64,000 bases of DNA from contig JBCCRM010000002.1 in the NCBI GenBank assembly GCA_039513195.1, positions 166,437 through 230,436 on the forward strand, read 5' to 3'. This document shows positions 8,921-16,327 of this stretch, one piece after another (the stretch's first letter is position 1; each line of letters starts with the position of its first letter). The notes under the pieces are model-generated. The model ran no database searches, was not told the DNA's origin, and saw only the letters and a program-made list of their open reading frames with translations. The translations under genes were made by a program, and so were the position numbers. The DNA is from Thermohalobaculum sp039513195. Its GTDB lineage: Bacteria > Pseudomonadota > Alphaproteobacteria > Rhodobacterales > Rhodobacteraceae.

Positions 8921-9352
8921 TCAGTCCCTCGCTTCGCCGCCAATCCGCTCGACCACGCCGATCAGAAAGGCCGTGCTGAGCCCGAAGGTCAAGAGCCCAG
9001 TCACAGCCCCCATCCCACCAAAGATGCGAAACCCCTCCGGCAGGACCACGTCGCCGTAGCCGACAGTGGTCGCGGTAACCAGCGAGAAATAGACCGATGC
9101 CTCGAAATCCGGCAGGGCCTGCAACCAGAGCACGGCAACGGCCCAGACCCAAACTTGCAGGGTATGGGCGACGACGACGGAGCTGAAGGACGTTCCGGTC
9201 GCAGCCACATATCGCATAGTGGCGCGCCAGTGTTCGGTTGTCCGCCGCAGTCGGCGCACGAGCGCGAGCGCTGCCGCCAACACGCCGACATGCAGGATCG
9301 CGCTGACGCAGAGCAGGGCCGATCCCCAGAGGAGCTGGTTGATCAAGGTCAT
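8921..9352 (-). CDS. Two-TM potassium-channel-like protein (Ion_trans_2 pore)
   Basis: 143 residues. Helix 1 covers about residues 8-32, a basic cytoplasmic linker follows (RRLRRTTEHWR), then a hydrophobic helix about 55-78. The pore loop carries the K+ selectivity filter TTVGYGD (residues 95-101), and an inner helix spans about 110-133. The filter is intact. The chain has no cytoplasmic RCK or cyclic-nucleotide domain, so gating is not predictable; it should work as an oligomer in the inner membrane. It lies 36 bp downstream of the choline-sulfatase gene on the same strand, probably the last gene of the tctC-betC unit. A K+ channel beside osmolyte metabolism is suggestive but unproven. Confidence 0.8.
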   Translation of the reverse strand: MTLINQLLWGSALLCVSAILHVGVLAAALALVRRLRRTTEHWRATMRYVAATGTSFSSVVVAHTLQVWVWAVAVLWLQALPDFEASVYFSLVTATTVGYGDVVLPEGFRIFGGMGAVTGLLTFGLSTAFLIGVVERIGGEARD

Positions 9353-9388
9353 CGGGGGGACGGCATCTCCGAAACTGGGTGCTTCGGA

Positions 9389-10927
9389 TCAGAGCTTATC
9401 GGGTTCGGCCGGCAGGACATAGGGCAGACGCGCGCGGGCCTTAGTATCCGCGGCGCCGGCATTGCGGATGTAGCGCGCACCGTCATCAAGTCGGACGAGG
9501 TTGACATAGGTCGGCTCGCCACCAGTGGCCCGGTGGATCATTAGCCGCCTCTGCTGATCGGCAGCGATGGTATGGCGCCACGCCTCCATCTCCCAACCCT
9601 CGAAGCAAATTGCCCGCAGGCGCGCCTCTGTCTCGGCATGCTCGGGCAGGCCCGCGAGGTTTTGGCGTTCCTGTGGGTCCTGCGCGACATTGTAAAGGCA
9701 GGTATCGACCCCCTCCAACGCCATGAATTTCCACGGGCCTTGACGCACCATCCGGCTGGGCCCGGTCGAACCGTCGGCGGCGAATTCCGAGATCGCCAGG
9801 TCGCGCAACGCCGCAGTGTCGCCGGAAATGGCAGTCGTCAGCGACTGCCCGTCTGGCCGATCCACATACCCGGCAAACCGGCTGCCCTCGGCCAAATCGA
9901 GGAAGGTCGGCATCAGATCGACGAGTGAGACCGCCTCCGCCACCCGGGCGGGCGCCCACTGCCCCGGCGCATGGAAGATCATCGGCACCCGGCACGCCCA
10001 TTCGAAGAAATGCTGTTTGTACCACATGCCGCGCTCGCCCATCATCTCGCCATGGTCAGCGGTGACCACAATCACCGTGTCCTCGGCCATGCCCGACCGG
10101 TCCAGTGCCTCGCGCAGCATCGCGATCTTGCTGTCGACATACGAGATCATGCCGAAATAGGCGTGCCGCGCCGTCCGGCGGTGGTCGTCCGTCACCGTGA
10201 AGAGATGGCGCGCCTGGCAGTAATGAAGGTTGCGGCTGAGATGGTCCATCTCGTCCAACGCGAGGGGTGGCACGGCCGGCAGCGCGATGTCGTCACGGTC
10301 GTAGAGATCCCAGAACTCCTGTGCGATCACAAAAGGCGAATGCGGGTGCGTGAACGAGACGGTCAGCATCCAGGGCCGGTGATCGCCCTTGCGCGCCAGA
10401 TCATAAAGCGCCTGCACGCCATGGAAGGCGACCTCGTCATCATAGTCCATCTGCAGGGTGCGGATGCAGGGCCCGCTCTCGATCACCGGGGCCATGGTCA
10501 GGTTGGTGGGCCGATACTCCCGCCCCTGCGTCCAATCGACCGTCCAGGCGAAATTGGCAGGGTAGATCTCGGTGGTGTGCCGCTTCTCATAGCCGTGGAG
10601 CTGGTCCGGCCCGACGAAATGCATCTTGCCAGACAGCTCGACCCGATAGCCCATCTGGCGCAGGTAGTGGGCGAAGGTCGGGCGGGCCGTATGGAACTCG
10701 CTGGCATTGTCGTACATGCCGATGGAGAAAGGCATCAGCCCCGTGTGCAGCGATGCCCTCGACGGCCCGCACATCGGCAGATTGCAATAGCAATTGTCGA
10801 ACACCACCCCCTCCGCCGCGAGGCGGGAGAGGGCGGGTGCCTTAACCACCGGGTTGCCGTGAAAGGGCATGGCCGGCCCGGCGAGCTGATCGGCCATAAT
10901 GAAAAGGATGTTGGGCCGGCTGGACAT
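9389..10927 (-). CDS. betC: Choline sulfatase-like sulfatase
   Basis: 512 residues. Type I sulfatase with the formylglycine motif C53-G-P-S-R57 (CGPSRASLHTG). The N-terminal metal site region is NILFIMADQ. The run of conserved blocks SIGMYDNASEF, PTFAHYLRQMGYR, LSGKMHFVGPDQLHGYE and TEIYPANFAWTVDW matches choline-O-sulfatase (BetC) rather than general arylsulfatases. Downstream are the second metal block VVTADHGEMMGERGMWYKQ and the C-terminal extension with PYVLPAEPDKL. Expected reaction: choline-O-sulfate to choline plus sulfate in the cytoplasm. It is encoded between a TctC-type binding protein (58 bp upstream) and a K+-channel-like protein, not with the usual betIBA genes. An activating formylglycine-generating enzyme is not in the window. 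Specificity for choline sulfate is likely, not certain. Confidence 0.88.
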   Translation of the reverse strand: MSSRPNILFIMADQLAGPAMPFHGNPVVKAPALSRLAAEGVVFDNCYCNLPMCGPSRASLHTGLMPFSIGMYDNASEFHTARPTFAHYLRQMGYRVELSGKMHFVGPDQLHGYEKRHTTEIYPANFAWTVDWTQGREYRPTNLTMAPVIESGPCIRTLQMDYDDEVAFHGVQALYDLARKGDHRPWMLTVSFTHPHSPFVIAQEFWDLYDRDDIALPAVPPLALDEMDHLSRNLHYCQARHLFTVTDDHRRTARHAYFGMISYVDSKIAMLREALDRSGMAEDTVIVVTADHGEMMGERGMWYKQHFFEWACRVPMIFHAPGQWAPARVAEAVSLVDLMPTFLDLAEGSRFAGYVDRPDGQSLTTAISGDTAALRDLAISEFAADGSTGPSRMVRQGPWKFMALEGVDTCLYNVAQDPQERQNLAGLPEHAETEARLRAICFEGWEMEAWRHTIAADQQRRLMIHRATGGEPTYVNLVRLDDGARYIRNAGAADTKARARLPYVLPAEPDKL

Positions 10928-10985
10928 CGCGTCCCTTGCATCGCGCGGTGGCGCGCCGACCCGCGGGACAGGCCGGCGGGAGGGC

Positions 10986-11969
10986 TCACTCGATCCTGAG
11001 GCCGAGCTTCAGAAGCGTGTCGTCAAAGATCGTGTACTGCGCCTCGACAAAGGCGCGGGTCTCCTCGGGCGAGCGGATATCGACGATGTTGCCGAGGCCC
11101 TTCGTCATCCGGTTCCAGGCCTTGTCTTCCTTCAGGCTCTGCAGGGTTTCAACCCATTTCGCGACCACATCGTCCGGCAAGTCCGGGGGGCCGTAGATGG
11201 CCGACCAGCCGACGATCTTTTCCAGGTCCGGCTGACCGACCTCCGCCGCGGTGGGGACATCTGGGATGATCGGCTGACGCTCGTCCATGGTGACGACAAG
11301 CGCCGTGAGCTGCCCCGCCTCCAACGCACCGGCAACGGCCGAGAGGTTTTGGAACGAGAAGTCGACCTGCCCCGCGACCACCGCCGCACGGGCCTTGCCG
11401 CCGCCCTTATAGGGCACATGGGTCAGCGCATCGAAATCGGCGCCCATCGCATTCGCCATTACCGCCACCGCGATGTGGAGGAGCGTGCCGACCCCAGCAG
11501 AGCTGTAGGACATCTCCTCGCCCGCCGTAATCTTTGCCTGGAAATCCGAGAAGGTTTCGATGCCGCTGTCCGGGTTCACGACCAGCACGAAGGGATTGAG
11601 CTCGATCAGCCCCAGCACGGTGAAATCGTCCCAGGCATAGGGGATTGTCTTGTTCATCGCCGGCACGCCCATCTGGCTGCCAACCCGAGCGGAGAGAAGC
11701 GTATAGCCGTCCGGCTGGGAATTCACGACAAAGTTCGAGCCGACGACACCGGCGGCGCCGGTCTTGTTCACGGCGAGGATCGGCTGGCCCAGATATTGCG
11801 GCGCGGCCCCGGCCACCATGCGGGCGGACAGGTCCGAGGCACCGCCCGGCCCGTAGGGTGCGACCAAGGTGATCGGACGTTCCGGATACTCCGCCTGGCT
11901 TACCGCCGGCGACCAAGCCAAGGCAAACCCGGCGACCAAGCCCAAAAGGGCTTTCGAAATGACCGTCAT
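10986..11969 (-). CDS. Tripartite tricarboxylate transporter substrate-binding protein (TctC/Bug family)
   Basis: 327 residues from ATG 11969; GGGAGGA ends 6 bp upstream. An in-frame TTG two codons earlier is less likely. Sec signal MTVISKALLGLVAGFALAWSPAVSQA with cleavage near residue 26. The mature start YPERPITLVAPYGPGGASDLSARM is the hallmark of Bug proteins, followed by the ligand loops VVNSQPDGYTLL and VNPDSGIETFSDF. Periplasmic receptor for the TctA/TctB membrane pair encoded divergently just across the promoter region. Bug receptors bind carboxylates; the real ligand here is unknown. It is the first gene of a leftward unit continuing with betC. Confidence 0.9.
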   Translation of the reverse strand: MTVISKALLGLVAGFALAWSPAVSQAEYPERPITLVAPYGPGGASDLSARMVAGAAPQYLGQPILAVNKTGAAGVVGSNFVVNSQPDGYTLLSARVGSQMGVPAMNKTIPYAWDDFTVLGLIELNPFVLVVNPDSGIETFSDFQAKITAGEEMSYSSAGVGTLLHIAVAVMANAMGADFDALTHVPYKGGGKARAAVVAGQVDFSFQNLSAVAGALEAGQLTALVVTMDERQPIIPDVPTAAEVGQPDLEKIVGWSAIYGPPDLPDDVVAKWVETLQSLKEDKAWNRMTKGLGNIVDIRSPEETRAFVEAQYTIFDDTLLKLGLRIE

Positions 11970-11996
11970 GCGCAATCCTCCCGTCTCGTTGTGCGT

Positions 11997-12055
11997 GGCG
12001 GTCTGTCCCGACCGCCCGCAAAATTGTTGACAGGATCGGCGCGCAATTCAATCAT
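11997..12055 (+). promoter_or_regulatory. Promoter and dyad in the divergent tctC/ROK region
   Basis: TTGACA (12027-12032), a 17-bp spacer and AATCAT (12050-12055) make a strong sigma70-type promoter for the ROK-tctBA unit; the ROK ATG is at 12080. Upstream lies a 7-bp inverted repeat GGCGGTC-N6-GACCGCC (11997-12016) between the two divergent promoters. It is a candidate operator for the ROK protein, although ROK operators are often more A/T-rich. Confidence 0.55.
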
Positions 12056-12079
12056 TTCTTACAGGCCGTAACGAATTGG

Positions 12080-13294
12080 ATGCCGATGCCCGACCGAGCG
12101 ATTTCCAGCGCCGAGGTGCGCCGTGCCAATCGGCACCGAGTGCTGCGCCTGCTGTCGCGCCATGGGGCGATGGCGCGGGCGGATCTCTGTCGCGAGAGCG
12201 GGCTGACCGGCGCAGGGCTGTCACGGATCGCGCGGGAGCTGATCGATGCCGGTCTTTTGCGCGAGGTCTCGGCGAGAGCGCCTGCAGGGTCCGTCGGGCG
12301 GCCCGGCGCATCCCTCGCGATCCGGCCGGACGGCGCCTTTGTGATCGGCATGGCGATCTCGGCGAACCGGAACGCCGTGGTGCTGATGGATGCGGGCCAA
12401 ACGCTGTGGGAGGAGGAAGAGGTCTCGGTCAGCTTCACGGAACCGGAGGCAGCGCTGCAGACCTTTGCCGACGCCGCCAATCGGTTGGCCCGCCGCTGCG
12501 GGATCGACCGAAACCGGCTAATCGGTATCGGCCTGTGTATCGGCGCGCCTGCGGCCAGGGCCGTTAGCGCGGAAGGCTATGTCACCTCCCCGGTGCTCGG
12601 CTGGGCCGATGTGCCGGTCGGCCCGCGGATTGCGGCGGCCACTGGGCTCCCGACCCGGGTAGTGGCGCGGGCGGCGGCGCTTCTGCAGGCGGAGATCCAG
12701 AGCGCGCCCCAGGCCCAGCATGAAAGCCGCTTTCTGATCAATGCCGGCCTCGGCATCGGCTCGGCCAGCGATTTCCCAGGGAATGCGCAAGGGTCCGCTA
12801 TCGCGGGCCTCGGCTGCGTCTCACATTTGCCATGCCCGGGCTCTGACGTCGTCTGCGCCTGTGGGCGGCGCGGCTGCCTGGAGCAGACGGCGGCCGGGGC
12901 CGCGGTGGTCCGCCTGCTGGACCCGTTGCTCGACCGGCCGGGGCTTCCCTTCGCGGCGCTCAACCCCGCGCTTCACCAGGCGCTGGACCGGGCGGCCGAA
13001 GGGGATCCCGCCGCGCGGGCGGCATTTCGCACGGCCGGGCAGCGCATGGCCCATGGCGTCGATGCGGTTGCCGCGTTGCTCGGCCCCGACCGGATCATCC
13101 TGGCCGGGCAGACCGGTCGCCAACCGGACTATCTCGCGGGTGTCCGGCAGGGGCTCTCGGCCCTCGCCTCGCCGGTTGCCGGCAACACCCTTTCGGTCAG
13201 CACCGCCAAGAGTGCGGAGGCGGCAGCCTGTGTCGCCCTCGAAAACTTCGTTTTTTCAAGACAGGTCGACATCGCGAGGTTGAAGGCGGCCTGA
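12080..13294 (+). CDS. ROK family transcriptional regulator
   Basis: 404 residues. The N-terminal winged helix-turn-helix (about residues 8-70: VRRANRHRVLRLLSRHGAMARADLCRESGLTGAGLSRIARELIDAGLL) is followed by the ROK/ASKHA domain. The ROK Zn-type cysteine block is present as CACGRRGCLEQTAAG near residue 258, but the usual upstream H/C ligand region is only loosely conserved (GLGCVSHLPCPGSD). The sugar-kinase DxGxT loop is degenerate (VLMDAGQTLWE), as in non-kinase regulators. It sits first in a unit with TctB, TctA, a dioxygenase and a phosphoesterase and is divergent from tctC, so it is the obvious local regulator of both units. The inducer is unknown; such proteins normally sense sugars or sugar derivatives. 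Confidence 0.88.
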   Translation: MPMPDRAISSAEVRRANRHRVLRLLSRHGAMARADLCRESGLTGAGLSRIARELIDAGLLREVSARAPAGSVGRPGASLAIRPDGAFVIGMAISANRNAVVLMDAGQTLWEEEEVSVSFTEPEAALQTFADAANRLARRCGIDRNRLIGIGLCIGAPAARAVSAEGYVTSPVLGWADVPVGPRIAAATGLPTRVVARAAALLQAEIQSAPQAQHESRFLINAGLGIGSASDFPGNAQGSAIAGLGCVSHLPCPGSDVVCACGRRGCLEQTAAGAAVVRLLDPLLDRPGLPFAALNPALHQALDRAAEGDPAARAAFRTAGQRMAHGVDAVAALLGPDRIILAGQTGRQPDYLAGVRQGLSALASPVAGNTLSVSTAKSAEAAACVALENFVFSRQVDIARLKAA

Positions 13295-13305
13295 CTGGGG
13301 AGGAG

Positions 13306-13791
13306 ATGGTGAACAAAGATCTCTGGTCCGGTGTGCTCTTCGCCGGCCTTGGTGCGCTGGTGGCGTTCGTGCTGATCCCAGTCGGCGTCGACGAGCCGCG
13401 GCGCATCAAATACGCCGCACTGGCGCCCTCCTACTACCCGGGCCTGGTGGCCTTCGCGATGATCGTCCTCGGCGCCACCGTCGCGGGCCGATCGCTTCTT
13501 ACCCCTCGGCCCGAGGCAAGACCGACGGAGATGCGCCCGGACGCCACCCGGCGCACCACTTTGATCTTTGGGCTTCTCCTCGCCTATTCGCTCACGGTCT
13601 CCTGGCTCGGCTTCGTCCTCGCTTCCACCTGCGCGCTGGGCGGGGCGCTGTGGTTGGCAGGCGAGCGTCGCCCAACCGTGATGCTACCGATTGCGCTGAT
13701 ACTGCCGCTCCTGCTCTACTTCTTTTTCTTGAAGGTCGCGAAGGTGCCTATCCCGCTTGGCGTCCTCGCACCGCTACTGCAGGGGATCTGA
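13306..13791 (+). CDS. Tripartite tricarboxylate transporter small membrane subunit (TctB family)
   Basis: 161 residues; ATG 13306, with GTG 13309 an alternative better spaced from GGGGAGG. Four predicted transmembrane segments: LWSGVLFAGLGALVAFVLIP, YYPGLVAFAMIVLGATVAG after a conserved APSYYPG loop, TTLIFGLLLAYSLTVSWLGFVLAST, and VMLPIALILPLLLYFFFLKVAKVPIPLG. The length, the YYP loop and the final VPLPxG-like motif fit TctB. Small integral membrane partner of TctA. The gene begins 11 bp after the ROK stop and ends 3 bp before tctA. Confidence 0.88.
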   Translation: MVNKDLWSGVLFAGLGALVAFVLIPVGVDEPRRIKYAALAPSYYPGLVAFAMIVLGATVAGRSLLTPRPEARPTEMRPDATRRTTLIFGLLLAYSLTVSWLGFVLASTCALGGALWLAGERRPTVMLPIALILPLLLYFFFLKVAKVPIPLGVLAPLLQGI

Positions 13792-13794
13792 GCG

Positions 13795-15294
13795 ATGCTC
13801 GACACCCTCGCCAGCGCCTTCGCCCTCTTCGCAACCTGGCAAAATGTGCTAGTGCTCGGCCTCGGCGTGGTGATCGGCACCTTTGTCGGCGCAATCCCGG
13901 GCATGACCACGGCGATGGCGGTGGCGCTGACCCTGCCCTTTACCTTCACGCTGCATCCGGTGACGGGAATCCTGCTGCTCCTCGGCGTCTATAAGGGCGG
14001 GATCTATGGCGGCTCGATCACTGCGATTTTGATCAACGCGCCGGGGACGCCGGCGGCCTCCTGTACCGTCCTCGACGGCTATCCGATGGCGAAGCGGGGA
14101 GAGGCGCGGCGCGCGCTCGACATCGCGCTCTACGCGTCCTGCGTCGCGGACTTCATCTCCAACATCTCGCTGATCCTGTTTGCCGGGATGTTGGCGAGCC
14201 TGGCCCTCGCCTTCGGCTCACCGGAGGTCTTCACGCTGATCATGTTCTCTCTGACGATCATCGCGGGCGTGTCCGGCGATCAGCTTCTCAAAGGGCTCGG
14301 CTCCGCCTGTCTCGGCCTTCTGCTCGCGACCATCGGGCTCGACCTGGTCTACGGCACCAACCGCTTCGTCTTCGGCGAGGTGCAGCTGATGAGTGGGCTC
14401 AACTTCATCCCGGTGTTGATCGGGCTCTTTGCACTGCCCGAGATCATCGCCTTTTTCGGCCGGGTTGAGCAAAAGCGGGAGCACAACCCCCTCGCCGGTG
14501 CGGGCGCCAGCCTGGGCGATTTCCGCCGCTGCCTAAAGACGATCATCCGGGGCAGCTTCATCGGCGTTATCCTCGGCGCGATTCCGGGCATCGGCGGTGC
14601 TCCATCTGCGTTCCTCAGCTACTCCGAGGCGAAGCGTACCTCCCCCAATGGAGCGAATTTCGGGAAGGGCGAGGCCGAGGGAGTAGCGGCGTCAGAGGCT
14701 GGGAACAACGGTGTCGCGGGGGCCACGATGATCCCGCTGCTCGCGCTCGGCATCCCCGGCGACATCATCACGGCGATCATCCTGGGCGCCTTTATGATCC
14801 ATGGCCTTAGGCCCGGGCCGCTGCTGTTCCAGGACAATCTCGACCTGATCTATGCGCTCTTCATCGGGATCATGCTCAGCTCACTCTACCTGCTGGCGGT
14901 CGGAAAGCTCTCGATACGGCTGATCAGCAGGATCGCCGATATTCCCCACCGGATCCTGTTTCCCATCGTTCTGGTGCTCTGCGTCTATGGGGCCTATGCG
15001 ATCAACAACACCATCTTCGATGTCGGCGTGATGTTCGCGATGGGCGGCGTTGGCTACCTCATGCTGCGGCTCGAGATCCCGGCAGCGCCGTTCTTGATCG
15101 CCTTCATCCTAGGTCCGTTGTTGGAGGACAATTTCCGCCAGTCCCTGTTGCTGTCCAAGGGGGACTGGGGGATCTTCTTCTCCAGCCCAATCTGCTGGCT
15201 CTTTTGGGGGCTCACCGTCGTGGCGGTGGGGTTGACCGCATGGCGCAATCTCCGCCGGACCCGCGGAACGGAGGCTCAAGATGCAACCACCTGA
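13795..15294 (+). CDS. Tripartite tricarboxylate transporter large permease (TctA family)
   Basis: 499 residues with 11-12 transmembrane segments. Both halves carry the family signature: GTFVGAIPGMTTAMAVALTLPFTF (about residues 26-50) and a second copy GVILGAIPGIGGAPSAFLSYSEAK (about 258-282). These are followed by GVAASEAGNNGVAGATMIPLLALGIPGD, the most conserved stretch in TctA. Secondary active, sodium- or proton-coupled uptake with the TctC receptor. The last 14 bases overlap the dioxygenase gene. Confidence 0.95.
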   Translation: MLDTLASAFALFATWQNVLVLGLGVVIGTFVGAIPGMTTAMAVALTLPFTFTLHPVTGILLLLGVYKGGIYGGSITAILINAPGTPAASCTVLDGYPMAKRGEARRALDIALYASCVADFISNISLILFAGMLASLALAFGSPEVFTLIMFSLTIIAGVSGDQLLKGLGSACLGLLLATIGLDLVYGTNRFVFGEVQLMSGLNFIPVLIGLFALPEIIAFFGRVEQKREHNPLAGAGASLGDFRRCLKTIIRGSFIGVILGAIPGIGGAPSAFLSYSEAKRTSPNGANFGKGEAEGVAASEAGNNGVAGATMIPLLALGIPGDIITAIILGAFMIHGLRPGPLLFQDNLDLIYALFIGIMLSSLYLLAVGKLSIRLISRIADIPHRILFPIVLVLCVYGAYAINNTIFDVGVMFAMGGVGYLMLRLEIPAAPFLIAFILGPLLEDNFRQSLLLSKGDWGIFFSSPICWLFWGLTVVAVGLTAWRNLRRTRGTEAQDATT

Positions 15295-16327
15295 ACACAT
15301 CGACATTCCCGCCGCCTGGAAGGGCGCAGAGATGGCGGCCAATCCAAGCCGTTGGCAGTCGACCCTGACCGGGGCAGAGATCGCCGAGCTCGAGCAAGCG
15401 GCCGATGCCTATCTCTCCCGCAACCAGACCATCGGCGCGATGACGGTGGAGGAGTTTCCGCTGCCCACCCTCGCGCCGCGGCTAAAGGCGTTGCGGCAAA
15501 CGTTGCTCCACGGGGTCGGGTTCGAGCTGATCAGGGGCCTGCCGGTCGACCGCTATGGGATCGAGACCGCCGCTGCGATCTTCTGCGGGATTGGCGCGCA
15601 TCTCGGCTCTGCACGTTCGCAGAATGCCAAGGGGCATGTGCTTGGCCATGTCAAGGATGTCGGCGCAGATCTCTCGAACCCAGGCACGCGGATCTACCAG
15701 ACCGCAAAGCGCCAGACCTTTCACACCGACAGCTGCGACGTGGTTGGCCTTCTCTGCCTGAAAGAAGCGATGGAGGGCGGCGACTCCCTCCTGGTCTCGA
15801 CGGTCGCGCTCTACAACGCGCTCTGCGCCCGGCGTCCCGATCTAGCCCGCCTGATGTTTGCCCCGATCGCGACAGATCGGCGGGGCGAGGTACCCCCGGG
15901 CGAGAAGCCCTACTTCGAAATCCCGGTTCTGAACTGGCATGCGGGACGGCTGACCGGGCTCTATCAACGCACCTATATCGAGTCGGCCGCGCGGTTCCCT
16001 GAGGCACCGAAGCGGAGTGCGGAACAGATCGAGGCGCTCGACCTCTTCGACGAGCTGGCAAACGACCCGCAGATGCATTTGCGGATGCGACTGCAGCCCG
16101 GGGATATGCAGTTCGTCTACAATCACACACTCCTCCACGACCGCACCGAGTTCCGCGATTGGCCGGAGCCGGAGCGACGGCGCCATCTGCTGCGCCTCTG
16201 GCTCGCGATCCCCAACGACAGACCGCTGCCGCCCATCTTCGCGCAGCGCTATGGCTCGCTAGAGATCGGCGACCGAGGCGGGATCGTGACGGAGGGCACT
16301 CGCCTGCATGTCCCTTTGGCGCCGTGA
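15281..16327 (+). CDS. TauD/TfdA-like Fe(II)/2-oxoglutarate dioxygenase
   Basis: 348 residues. The metal triad is visible: H148-x-D150 in QTFHTDSCDVVGLLCL and the distal His286 in YNHTLLHDRTEF. The 2-oxoglutarate-binding Arg is in RRRHLLRLWLAIP, about residue 302. The N-terminal half contains GVGFELIRGLPVDRYG, typical of TauD/CsiD-like proteins. Members oxidise sulfonates, alkyl sulfates, carnitine-type compounds or other small acids with 2-oxoglutarate and O2. Its gene overlaps tctA by 14 bp and the phosphoesterase gene by 4 bp, so it probably acts on the compound imported by the TTT system. With a sulfatase in the divergent unit, a sulfonate or sulfate ester is a reasonable guess only. Confidence 0.85.
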   Translation: MQPPEHIDIPAAWKGAEMAANPSRWQSTLTGAEIAELEQAADAYLSRNQTIGAMTVEEFPLPTLAPRLKALRQTLLHGVGFELIRGLPVDRYGIETAAAIFCGIGAHLGSARSQNAKGHVLGHVKDVGADLSNPGTRIYQTAKRQTFHTDSCDVVGLLCLKEAMEGGDSLLVSTVALYNALCARRPDLARLMFAPIATDRRGEVPPGEKPYFEIPVLNWHAGRLTGLYQRTYIESAARFPEAPKRSAEQIEALDLFDELANDPQMHLRMRLQPGDMQFVYNHTLLHDRTEFRDWPEPERRRHLLRLWLAIPNDRPLPPIFAQRYGSLEIGDRGGIVTEGTRLHVPLAP

